Source: JAOZHU01 sp964506435 (GTDB lineage Archaea > Thermoproteota > Bathyarchaeia > Bathyarchaeales > Bathycorpusculaceae). From it: a stretch of 19,764 nucleotides of DNA. Where the stretch lies: contig CAZDLK010000042.1 in NCBI GenBank assembly GCA_964506435.1, positions 1-19,764 on the forward strand, given 5' to 3'. The translations under genes were made by a program, and so were the position numbers. Positions 14,401 through 19,764 of the stretch are shown one piece after another; the stretch's first letter is position 1, and the number at the start of each line of letters is the position of its first letter. Below the pieces are notes generated by a model, which saw nothing but the letters and a program-made list of their open reading frames with translations, searched no databases and was not told where the DNA came from.

Positions 14401-15285
14401 TCAGTAGAGTTTAGCCCAGTTATCGACTATCCGCGTCATCTCGGTGAATTCGTATCGTTTGAGCCACTCGCGGAAACTATTGTTGTTCACAGCGTACTTG
14501 CAGACTTGTCGTGCGTTTTCCGCGTCGTGCACCAGCAGGAGTACGCCCATTAAGTCGTGCCTGCTTAGGTAGGCTACAATTTTCAGCAGTGCTTCAGTTT
14601 TCTCGGCGTTCAGCATTTCTGCGCTGAGTTCCACAACCACGGGCTTCTTTAAGATTTTGAGGAAGTCTCTTGTCAGCAGGTCTACCCAGTAGTTCGTCAT
14701 GTAATCGCGTGAGGATAATGGCACGTGGAAGTAATCCACCAGTTCAGCTATGCTTGTGAAGTCTATGCCGAACCGTTCTTTGGCAAGCACTGGGTCAGGG
14801 TACATTTCAACCGCGAAGGTGCCTGTGACTAAGCTTTTGGCTTTTTTTAGAAAATTGGTTATTGCTTGTGCGCGCCACTCTGTCCAGTTTAGTCCGCTTT
14901 GTCGCCACTGTTCTACGCATCTGGGGCAGACGCAGAATTCTTCGTCTGGGAAATGGTAAAGGTTCAATGTTACGCCTTGAATTTGTTCCTTGTTTATGCT
15001 TTTGATGTAGTCGAAGATTTTTGTTTGGTAGTCTGGGTTTGTGGGGCAGACGAAATCAAAAGGAACATTGATTCGCCTATTCTTGCGTAAAGCCGGACCG
15101 TTTTTGGAGATTGCGGTTGTAGCGGGGTTTTCTCTGATGGCTTTGGCGTCGCAGAAGCATGTGATGTCGTTTTGCATGTCTTTTGCTGCTGGAAAAGCTG
15201 TGCCGTCTGCCCACTTCGCGTAGTAAACGTGCAGGTCGTAGCCTTCGACTTTCTCCGGCGTGTAGGTGACTAGTCCAATTTTCAT
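14401..15285 (-). CDS. Uncharacterised C-x-C-x2-C protein, paralog 1 (TIM-barrel-like)
   Basis: About 294 aa, soluble. Paralogous to the gene at 16722-17621. Central feature: FCVCPRCVEQWRQSGLNW (residues 117-134) with Cys118, Cys120, Cys123, probably a metal site. Other shared blocks: SKNGPA, PTNPDYQ, YPDPVLAKERFGIDF, LVDYFHVPLSS, LKKPVVVEL. Alternating strands and helices suggest a beta/alpha barrel; some putative glycosidase-like barrels have a comparable C-x-C-x2-C after an acidic strand end, but I do not recognise a named family. ATG 15285 was chosen because it aligns with the paralog start; a TTG at 15306 is the alternative. Divergent from the ferredoxin gene with about 60 nt between starts; they may share a promoter region (A/T-rich GATATATCC near 15309-15317). 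Confidence 0.85.
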   Translation of the reverse strand: MKIGLVTYTPEKVEGYDLHVYYAKWADGTAFPAAKDMQNDITCFCDAKAIRENPATTAISKNGPALRKNRRINVPFDFVCPTNPDYQTKIFDYIKSINKEQIQGVTLNLYHFPDEEFCVCPRCVEQWRQSGLNWTEWRAQAITNFLKKAKSLVTGTFAVEMYPDPVLAKERFGIDFTSIAELVDYFHVPLSSRDYMTNYWVDLLTRDFLKILKKPVVVELSAEMLNAEKTEALLKIVAYLSRHDLMGVLLLVHDAENARQVCKYAVNNNSFREWLKRYEFTEMTRIVDNWAKLY

Positions 15286-15345
15286 GTTTTTTCCGCTCGC
15301 GCGCAACAGATATATCCGAGGGGCTTATTTAATTGTTGACTCGCA

Positions 15346-15573
15346 ATGGATAAACCTGAAGCTTCAATTCTTGTTGATTATGCTAAATGTGCTCCTTGCG
15401 CGGGGCTTCTGTGCGTTGGTGTTTGTCCGCAGGGCATTTTGGAAATAGGCGCGAATGGCAAGCCGCGTGTTGTGGATGCGGCGTCATGCACTCAGTGTGC
15501 TGTTTGCGTGGATCTGTGCCCTTCAAAAGCAATTATTATTGTGGTGAATAGTGAAAAGTCCAGTGAAAAATAG
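15346..15573 (+). CDS. Two-[4Fe-4S] ferredoxin
   Basis: 75 aa small electron carrier. First cluster: Cys15-x2-Cys18-x4-Cys23-x3-Cys27-Pro; second: Cys48-x2-Cys51-x2-Cys54-x3-Cys58-Pro. In the usual bacterial-type pattern each first three cysteines are spaced by two and two residues, so the x4 gap between Cys18 and Cys23 is unusual. The protein starts at ATG 15346, close to A/T-rich sequences at 15309-15317 and 15324-15333 that could be a TATA box for a nearly leaderless transcript; no good ribosome-binding site is visible. The CbiZ-like gene begins 11 nt after its stop, so the two are almost certainly co-transcribed. A role as electron donor for a corrinoid reductive step is a reasonable guess. 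Confidence 0.92.
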   Translation: MDKPEASILVDYAKCAPCAGLLCVGVCPQGILEIGANGKPRVVDAASCTQCAVCVDLCPSKAIIIVVNSEKSSEK

Positions 15574-15583
15574 CGGTGGAAAA

Positions 15584-16675
15584 ATGAAGCAGTTTGATCT
15601 TGTAGGAGAAGGCGTGAAGTTAATTTTGAAAGAAAACGTGTTGGCGGTGCTTTCTGATGTGCCGCTTACTGTGGTTAGTTCGGCATTTCATAATGGCGGC
15701 GGCTTGAAGAAGACAAGGGTCATAATTAACGCGGGAGTCACTAAAGCCTGCAGTAACGGGTATCTTCACGATAATCCCGAAGCTTTTATGGTGGCTTCCG
15801 CGAAGAAGCTTGGCGTAACCGAAGGTTTTATTGGTATGGCTACTGCTGCGGCGGTTGAGAATTTCTCATTAGTTTCAAAAAGAAACGGCACCGTTGCTGT
15901 CAGCGTTATCGCTACGGCGGCGGATAACGAAGGCAACACGTGTAATTTTTCTGAGTCAGCAGGCGAACCGATAGTGGTTCAGCATGTTGATGAGGGAACG
16001 ATTAACATTATTGTGGTTATTGATGGGAATCCGACTGAAAGCTGCTTGGTTAGCACTGTGATTACGGCGACTGAAGCCAAGATGGCGGCGCTGAAGGAGC
16101 TGGATATCCGAAGCAGGTTTTCTGGTGACCAAGCTACGGGAACGGTGACTGACGCGGTGGTTGCTGCGGAGACAGGCCGCGGCGACCAGATAGTTTATGG
16201 TGGCCCAGCTTCGGATTTGGGGCAGCTTGTCGGCTACTGCACAAGGAAAGCTGTGAAAGAAGCTGTTATGAAGGCAGATGAATGCATGCCGTGCCGGTCA
16301 ATTTTGAAGAGGCTTAAAGAGATGCATTTGTCTGTGGAAAAATTGGCTTTTGAGCTTGCTAAGGCTAAAAGCTTAGGCGTTGACGAGAAAACTATTGCTG
16401 GCAGCTTGGCTAAAGTTTTGCGTAGCGACCCGTTGGCGGCGGCGGTTGTGCTAGCGGCTGCGAAAATAGATGAGGATATCTCGAAAGGTTTGGTTCCGCC
16501 TGAGTTTGGACAGACAGACGCTTTGAGCAAACAGTTCGGCGAGTTCTTCAACAAGCAAAACGACGCCTCCGCTGCAGAATATGCTTCGGTTAATCTGCCG
16601 CCTTTCCTGAAAAACGTGCTGTTAGGCATAGTGAAGAACGCGGTTCCCAAGGAGAAAACTGAAAGCCTTAAATAA
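15584..16675 (+). CDS. cbiZ: CbiZ-type adenosylcobinamide amidohydrolase with C-terminal extension
   Basis: 363 aa. Residues 1 to about 230 match CbiZ, which hydrolyses adenosylcobinamide to adenosylcobyric acid so that salvaged corrinoids can be rebuilt with the preferred lower ligand. Matching blocks: VVSSAFHNGGGLKKTRVIINA, GFIGMATAAAVENFS, VSVIATAADN, INIIVVIDGNPTESCLVST, TEAKMAALKELDIRSRFSG followed by ATGTVTDAVVAA. Residues about 231-363 are an extra, mostly helical tail beginning with a C-x2-C pair (Cys234, Cys237) and ending in a hydrophobic helix; I do not recognise it. The ATG at 15584 is preferred, with GGTGG four bases upstream, over the GTG at 15551, which overlaps the ferredoxin gene. 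Co-transcribed with the ferredoxin. Confidence 0.9.
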   Translation: MKQFDLVGEGVKLILKENVLAVLSDVPLTVVSSAFHNGGGLKKTRVIINAGVTKACSNGYLHDNPEAFMVASAKKLGVTEGFIGMATAAAVENFSLVSKRNGTVAVSVIATAADNEGNTCNFSESAGEPIVVQHVDEGTINIIVVIDGNPTESCLVSTVITATEAKMAALKELDIRSRFSGDQATGTVTDAVVAAETGRGDQIVYGGPASDLGQLVGYCTRKAVKEAVMKADECMPCRSILKRLKEMHLSVEKLAFELAKAKSLGVDEKTIAGSLAKVLRSDPLAAAVVLAAAKIDEDISKGLVPPEFGQTDALSKQFGEFFNKQNDASAAEYASVNLPPFLKNVLLGIVKNAVPKEKTESLK

Positions 16676-16721
16676 CCTGCAAATTTATTCCGTTAGCAAA
16701 ACATGATAAATGGTGAGAGCG

Positions 16722-17621
16722 TTGAAGTTTGCAACTTTCCTGTATCATCCAGAGCCTGTTGAAGGCGTGGACATAAACTTCTATAGAATAAAACCCGAAT
16801 CGGGGACTGTTGGGAAACCTAACCCGCAAATGTACACTAACATCGCATGCTTCGGCGACAACGCCTTAGCTGCAAAGCATCCTGAGTGGATTTCCGTTTC
16901 TAAAGATGGTCCAGCGTTTCGCACAAATAAAAAGCGCAATTTGCGCTGGGATGTGCTGTGCATGACGAACCCGGAAGTGCGCGAGTACAACCTCAAGTTA
17001 ATAGAGGAATGCACACGGGCAACGCCTGGAATAAGCATCAGCAGCCAACATTTCGCTGAGCACGGCTTCTGCGTGTGCCCGCGATGTGTTGAGCAGTGGC
17101 GCCAGAGCGGGTTAAACTGGGTGGAGTGGCGCGCGCGAACGGTAACCGCCTTCCTGAAAGAGGTGCGGCAGATTGTGGCAGACAAACCTTTGTTTGTTAA
17201 TTTGCTGCCTGACCCCGTGTTGGGCAAAGAACGGTTTGGCTATGACTTTGACGCGTTGGCTGAGTACGCGGATTATTTTGTGATTCCGATGTTCAGCAAG
17301 TCGTATCCGACGCCGTGGTACTGGGAAATGTTAGCACGAGCGTTCAAGAGTAAACTGAAAAAGCCAGTTTTCGTGAACTTTTACGTGAGAGGCCCAAATG
17401 AGACTTGGGAGACAGTAGCACCGCACAGGCAAATTATGACTGTGGCAACGCGCGCAGCAAGAACAGGCATAGACGGCATAATCTTCCTCGCAGAAAAAGC
17501 GCAGTGGATACAGGAGTTCCAGAAGAAAGCCGTTGAAGACAAGGAATGGCGAAAAGAACTGGAAGGCTACGGCGGCGACGAAGTACTAGAGCTTTTCAAC
17601 AGATGGGAAAAACTGTTCTAA
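16722..17621 (+). CDS. Uncharacterised C-x-C-x2-C protein, paralog 2 (TIM-barrel-like)
   Basis: About 299 aa, paralogous to the gene at 14401-15285. Shares FCVCPRCVEQWRQSGLNW without a single residue change (Cys117, Cys119, Cys122) and LPDPVLGKERFGYDF, YADYFVIPMFSKSY, LKKPVFVNF. Elsewhere the two differ strongly, so they are old duplicates. No signal peptide or membrane segment. I prefer the TTG at 16722: GGTGA lies five bases before it, the same arrangement as at other TTG starts here, and it aligns with the start of paralog 1 (LKFATF with MKIGLV). ATG 16710 is the alternative and overlaps that GGTGA. An A/T-rich AATTTATT near 16682-16689 could be its TATA box. It follows CbiZ by 46 nt, possibly the same unit. 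Confidence 0.85.
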   Translation: MKFATFLYHPEPVEGVDINFYRIKPESGTVGKPNPQMYTNIACFGDNALAAKHPEWISVSKDGPAFRTNKKRNLRWDVLCMTNPEVREYNLKLIEECTRATPGISISSQHFAEHGFCVCPRCVEQWRQSGLNWVEWRARTVTAFLKEVRQIVADKPLFVNLLPDPVLGKERFGYDFDALAEYADYFVIPMFSKSYPTPWYWEMLARAFKSKLKKPVFVNFYVRGPNETWETVAPHRQIMTVATRAARTGIDGIIFLAEKAQWIQEFQKKAVEDKEWRKELEGYGGDEVLELFNRWEKLF

Positions 17622-17627
17622 GCACCG

Positions 17628-17673
17628 TTTTTTCTTTACTTTCCTCTTTTTGACCCTTCAGACACTATTTTTT
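17628..17673 (+). terminator. Multiple T-tract terminator behind paralog 2
   Basis: Three T tracts in 46 bases: T6 at 17628-17633, T5 at 17647-17651, T6 at 17668-17673, starting six bases after the stop codon, with other short pyrimidine runs between them. This is a typical strong archaeal terminator. Confidence 0.65.
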
Positions 17674-17696
17674 CTTAATTTACAGTGGCGCCATCA

Positions 17697-17733
17697 GGCA
17701 TACTTGGAGCTTAATAGTTAATTATTGCAGAAA
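17697..17733 (+). repeat. Degenerate sub-repeat beside copy 2
   Basis: GGCATACTTGGAGCTTAATAG and the following bases to GCAGAAA resemble the sub-repeat inside the 98-bp block (17785-17828) at a distance of 95 bp, and resemble the degenerate unit beside copy 1 even more (shared CTTGGAGC/TTTGGAGC). A one-base length change and a stop in the matching frame relative to copy 1 argue against coding. Confidence 0.65.
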
Positions 17734-17740
17734 AGGAGGA

Positions 17741-17838
17741 GGAGGGGTCGCTATTGGCTGAATTTCACGCCATTAGCATGTTAAAAACACAAGCCTATTT
17801 GAAGCCTAATAGTGGTTCATTGCAGAAACCTATAGGGG
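17741..17838 (+). repeat. 98-bp dispersed repeat, copy 2
   Basis: Exact reverse complement of 8474-8571 over all 98 bases (GGAGGGGTCGC at the left end, CCTATAGGGG at the right end). The two copies are in opposite orientation and bracket about 9.17 kb. Identity stops abruptly on both sides: in copy 2 the base before is A and the base after is G, in copy 1 the corresponding bases are G and C. Confidence 0.93.
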
Positions 17839-17971
17839 GTCTATTCTGCACAGCACTTTCAGAACTATTTAAAGGAACTATAAATAAGGGGGGTATAGAA
17901 AAAAATTCGCAACAGTTCACCCTGCCTAGCACCAAACAAACCGCAAGAGCAACTTTGCACATACAGCTTTC

Positions 17972-18328
17972 TTAACGTTTTCTTATAAAAGCCGCAGTCG
18001 CCAAAACCAAAACAATTCCACTGAGCGAAACCCTAATCGAGGTGAAAGTCATCCCGATAGGCGAAAGTCCCAAAAACAAGCCCGCCAACCCCACTATGCT
18101 GAAGCTCAACGCCACAGACAAAACAACCCTCTCCACCAAATCCAACGTGTTTTCCTTCTTTGAAAACAACACGCTGAGCAAACAGTAACCAGGCACAAAC
18201 GCAACAAAAACAAACCCAAACACATAACTGAAAACAGAAAACACCGAATCGCTCGGAACAAAAACACTAAACAGTACTGTTAACGCAGTAAACAGAAGAA
18301 TTACGCCAAACCAGTAATACGTTTTCAC
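17972..18328 (-). CDS. Small DUF1616-like membrane protein
   Basis: 118 aa with about four membrane helices (YYWFGVILLFTALTVLFSVFV; VFSYVFGFVFVAFVPGYCLL; VLSVALSFSIVGLAGLFLGL; SGIVLVLATAAFI). The pattern FVPGYCLLSVLFSKKENTLDLVERVVLSVALS is what I associate with DUF1616, an archaeal membrane family often found beside surface or glycan genes; larger members carry an extra extracellular domain that is missing here, so this is a short form. Start is a GTG at 18328. It lies downstream of mtrH in the same direction, but an oligo-T stretch (18370-18380 on the minus strand) separates the two, so it may be an independent unit. Function unknown. Confidence 0.75.
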   Translation of the reverse strand: MKTYYWFGVILLFTALTVLFSVFVPSDSVFSVFSYVFGFVFVAFVPGYCLLSVLFSKKENTLDLVERVVLSVALSFSIVGLAGLFLGLSPIGMTFTSIRVSLSGIVLVLATAAFIRKR

Positions 18329-18369
18329 CTTATACGTCCTTCAACACATTTTCATATCCGCGAACTGGG

Positions 18370-18380
18370 AAAAAATAAAA
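18370..18380 (-). terminator. T-tract terminator behind mtrH
   Basis: On the minus strand TTTTATTTTTT, beginning ten bases after the mtrH stop codon. Typical archaeal oligo-T stop. Confidence 0.5.
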
Positions 18381-18390
18381 GGATGGAGAT

Positions 18391-19299
18391 TTAAAGGAAG
18401 ACTTTGAAAATCGGATGAGTCTCTTCTAGCGGTCGAATATCCAAGTCAGACATCGCAGAGGATATGTACGTATCCACAATCGCAACTGCCGGAAACACCC
18501 AATCAGCCTGCTCCGCAGGTCCGAACATAAGCCAGTTCGCACCCATTACTTGCATAATAGAGTTCGTAGCCGTCACACAGCCTTTCCTGAACTGCTTCTC
18601 AAAATTTGCCTTAACCCAGCCCATCGTCGTAACAACGTTTCCAGTGCCCAAACCTGTAGGATGACCAAACGCCTCTTTAATCTTCGGAATCGCCCTAACC
18701 GCAGTGCCCATGTCTGGCGCAAACGCGGGAATAGCCGTGTCAATCAAAGGCTTCGTGATTCCAGCCCTGTCAGCCATAGCTAAAGCTTCTTGCAAAACTG
18801 CCATTTTTCCGTCTAAACTGTTGTCCTTCGGATTATCAGCCAGCACAATAGACATCTTGATGCCGCTTTCCTTCAGCTTCGCCAACTCAGCATCCGTAAC
18901 ACCCTTGTACACTGAATTGTACAAGCAGTTGTCCTGAAGACCCATTTTATTCACCATTTCAGAAGCTGCCATGCGCGTCTTCGGACTCATTGCATCCAAC
19001 ATCATCGGAGCATCACTGTGCTTAGAAACGAAATCAATGTATTTCCCGAAAGCCTCATCAGTAGTTCCAACAATGTCAAAAGCAAACGGCACACCAGTAA
19101 TGTCGCTTAAAGTCTGCATCTTATTAATTATGTTCTCTGCTTCCTTCGCATCAAAAATTCCCTTATTCGCATCTTGAACCATTTTCTGGCCAAGCCAGAA
19201 TATCGAGCCAATCAAGACAGTAGGCAGTTCACCGGGCTGTCCACCGATCTTCACTTTCCCCACTTGGTAGACGTTTTGTGGCGTATTGAACTTCATCAT
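18391..19299 (-). CDS. mtrH: MtrH-type tetrahydropterin methyltransferase subunit
   Basis: 302 aa, matches subunit H of tetrahydromethanopterin S-methyltransferase, a TIM-barrel protein that transfers a methyl group between methyl-tetrahydropterin and a cob(I)amide. Blocks: VYQVGKVKIGGQPGELPTVL at the start, IGSIFWLGQK, PFAFDIVGTTDEAF, PMMLDAMSPKTRMAA, YNSVYKGVTDAEL, VLADNPKDNSLDGK, DTAIPAFAPDMGTAV, HPTGLGTGN. In methanogens MtrH belongs to the membrane complex MtrA-H; here no other mtr gene is near and instead a soluble corrinoid protein gene lies 22 nt upstream. That arrangement suggests a soluble corrinoid-dependent methyl transfer, as known for MtrH-like proteins paired with corrinoid carriers in methylotrophic archaea. 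ATG 19299 or the next codon ATG 19296 may be the start. Confidence 0.94.
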   Translation of the reverse strand: MMKFNTPQNVYQVGKVKIGGQPGELPTVLIGSIFWLGQKMVQDANKGIFDAKEAENIINKMQTLSDITGVPFAFDIVGTTDEAFGKYIDFVSKHSDAPMMLDAMSPKTRMAASEMVNKMGLQDNCLYNSVYKGVTDAELAKLKESGIKMSIVLADNPKDNSLDGKMAVLQEALAMADRAGITKPLIDTAIPAFAPDMGTAVRAIPKIKEAFGHPTGLGTGNVVTTMGWVKANFEKQFRKGCVTATNSIMQVMGANWLMFGPAEQADWVFPAVAIVDTYISSAMSDLDIRPLEETHPIFKVFL

Positions 19300-19321
19300 A
19301 TCGCATCATCTAACTCGCAGA

Positions 19322-19756
19322 TTATTTCTTCTTGGAAGCCATTGCTTTCTTGGCTAGATCAACGCCTTCTTCCTTGTTCTTGCCGAAAAGTGCACCGACC
19401 GCTTCAGCGTCCTCTTTCTTGACTGCAGCGCCACCCATGATGAGCACAATTTTTTCTTTCAGTCCAGCAGCTTTCAACGCTTCGTCCAGCTTCGGAAGAT
19501 TATTCTTTGCAGGCACCGTGTTAACTGACAGCGCAATGATGTCCGCGTTACTCTCTTTTGCTTTGTCCACGAAAACTTGCGGTGCAACGCTTTTGCCCAC
19601 GTCCACCGTCTTGAATCCTGCTCTCTTCAGCGCCTTCCTCACCTGCTCTTTAGCTGTGTCGTGCATGTCGGGTTCGATGTTGCCTATAACGACTGTACCG
19701 ATTGGATTCGCTGGTTCAGGAGGTTCTTTTTCCATCATAGCTTTAAGGAATGACAT
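19322..19756 (-). CDS. Corrinoid (cobalamin) methyl-carrier protein, possibly continuing beyond window
   Basis: At least 144 aa. Cobalamin-binding fold with the classic motif in exact spacing: D30-x-H32-x-x-A35, 41 residues, S77-x-N79, 28 residues, G108-G109 (canonical D-x-H-x-x-G-x41-S-x-L-x24-28-GG). His32 should be the lower axial cobalt ligand; the usual Gly after it is Ala and the Leu after Ser is Asn. It would carry a methyl group to MtrH, encoded 22 nt downstream. Most MtbC/MttC-type carriers have an additional N-terminal four-helix cap domain; none is present if translation begins at ATG 19756. The frame is open to the window edge, and the last bases (GTGTTGAA before ATG) could also be part of a ribosome-binding site, so a cap-less protein or a truncated view are both possible. 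Confidence 0.9.
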   Translation of the reverse strand: MSFLKAMMEKEPPEPANPIGTVVIGNIEPDMHDTAKEQVRKALKRAGFKTVDVGKSVAPQVFVDKAKESNADIIALSVNTVPAKNNLPKLDEALKAAGLKEKIVLIMGGAAVKKEDAEAVGALFGKNKEEGVDLAKKAMASKKK

Positions 19757-19764
19757 TTCAACAC

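Larger units (their letters stand above)
17622..17971. other. Gene-free stretch with terminator and repeat
   Basis: About 350 nt with no convincing gene. It holds the T-rich terminator of paralog 2 (17628-17673), a degenerate repeat unit (17697-17733), the plus-strand 98-bp repeat copy (17741-17838) and an A/T-rich ACTATAAATAAG (about 17877-17888) that resembles a promoter on the plus strand, though no gene follows it in that direction. Confidence 0.65.

Noticed and set aside
8474..17838. The inverted repeats as ends of a composite transposon
   Set aside because: The bracketed 9.2 kb holds ordinary metabolic and housekeeping genes with no transposase, and no target duplication is visible; recombination between dispersed repeats is more plausible.
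17877..17888. Promoter-like ACTATAAATAAG on the plus strand
   Set aside because: No gene follows on the plus strand, and the genes to the right are on the minus strand; it may be chance in A/T-rich sequence.

Overview
The window looks like a chromosomal piece of an uncultured mesophilic archaeon, most probably a member of Bathyarchaeia. Evidence for Archaea: an archaeal-type bifunctional fructose-1,6-bisphosphate aldolase/phosphatase, an MtrH-type methyltransferase, a CbiZ-type cobinamide amidohydrolase, archaeal families such as DUF2095, DUF5752 and DUF1616, A/T-rich TATA-like elements placed 24-30 nt before likely transcript starts, T-tract terminators, and GGTGA/GGAGG ribosome-binding sites often followed by TTG or GTG starts. 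The Bathyarchaeia placement rests on overall protein flavour and the MtrH plus corrinoid-protein pair; it is an inference.

Layout. 1-3.3 kb: the 3' part of a cobalamin-binding radical SAM gene (+), convergent with a membrane-anchored transglutaminase-like surface protein (-). 3.4-3.5 kb: tRNA-Arg(CCG) with encoded CCA and a well-placed promoter (-). 3.5-7.9 kb: a ribbon-helix-helix/winged-helix regulator (-), fructose bisphosphate aldolase/phosphatase (+), a winged-helix DUF5752 protein (-), a GT4 glycogen-synthase-like glycosyltransferase and a small nucleotidyltransferase (+), together suggesting gluconeogenesis and polysaccharide or glycoconjugate synthesis. 7.9-8.8 kb: a DUF2095 protein followed by a gene-free stretch of about 480 nt with repeats. 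8.8-12.1 kb: a surface protein (+), an HtpX-type M48 protease with an EF-hand-like loop (-) and a stand-alone asparagine-synthase-like ATP pyrophosphatase with a zinc ribbon (-). 12.3-14.4 kb: a two-gene operon of a HemN-like radical SAM protein and a nitrilase-superfamily hydrolase (+). 14.4-17.6 kb: two paralogous proteins of unknown function with a C-x-C-x2-C island flank a ferredoxin-CbiZ operon. 17.6-18 kb: a gene-free stretch with the second copy of the repeat. 18-19.8 kb: a small DUF1616 membrane protein and an MtrH plus corrinoid-protein pair (-).

Cobalamin is the connecting theme: corrinoid-dependent radical SAM enzyme, CbiZ corrinoid salvage, corrinoid methyl carrier and MtrH methyltransferase. 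The last two probably move methyl groups between a corrinoid carrier and a tetrahydropterin. The most unusual items are (i) a 98-bp perfect inverted repeat pair 9.2 kb apart that bounds the 8.6-17.7 kb block and carries degenerate internal sub-repeats, (ii) the paralog/ferredoxin/CbiZ/paralog block, and (iii) the set of competing inverted repeats upstream of the HemN-like operon.
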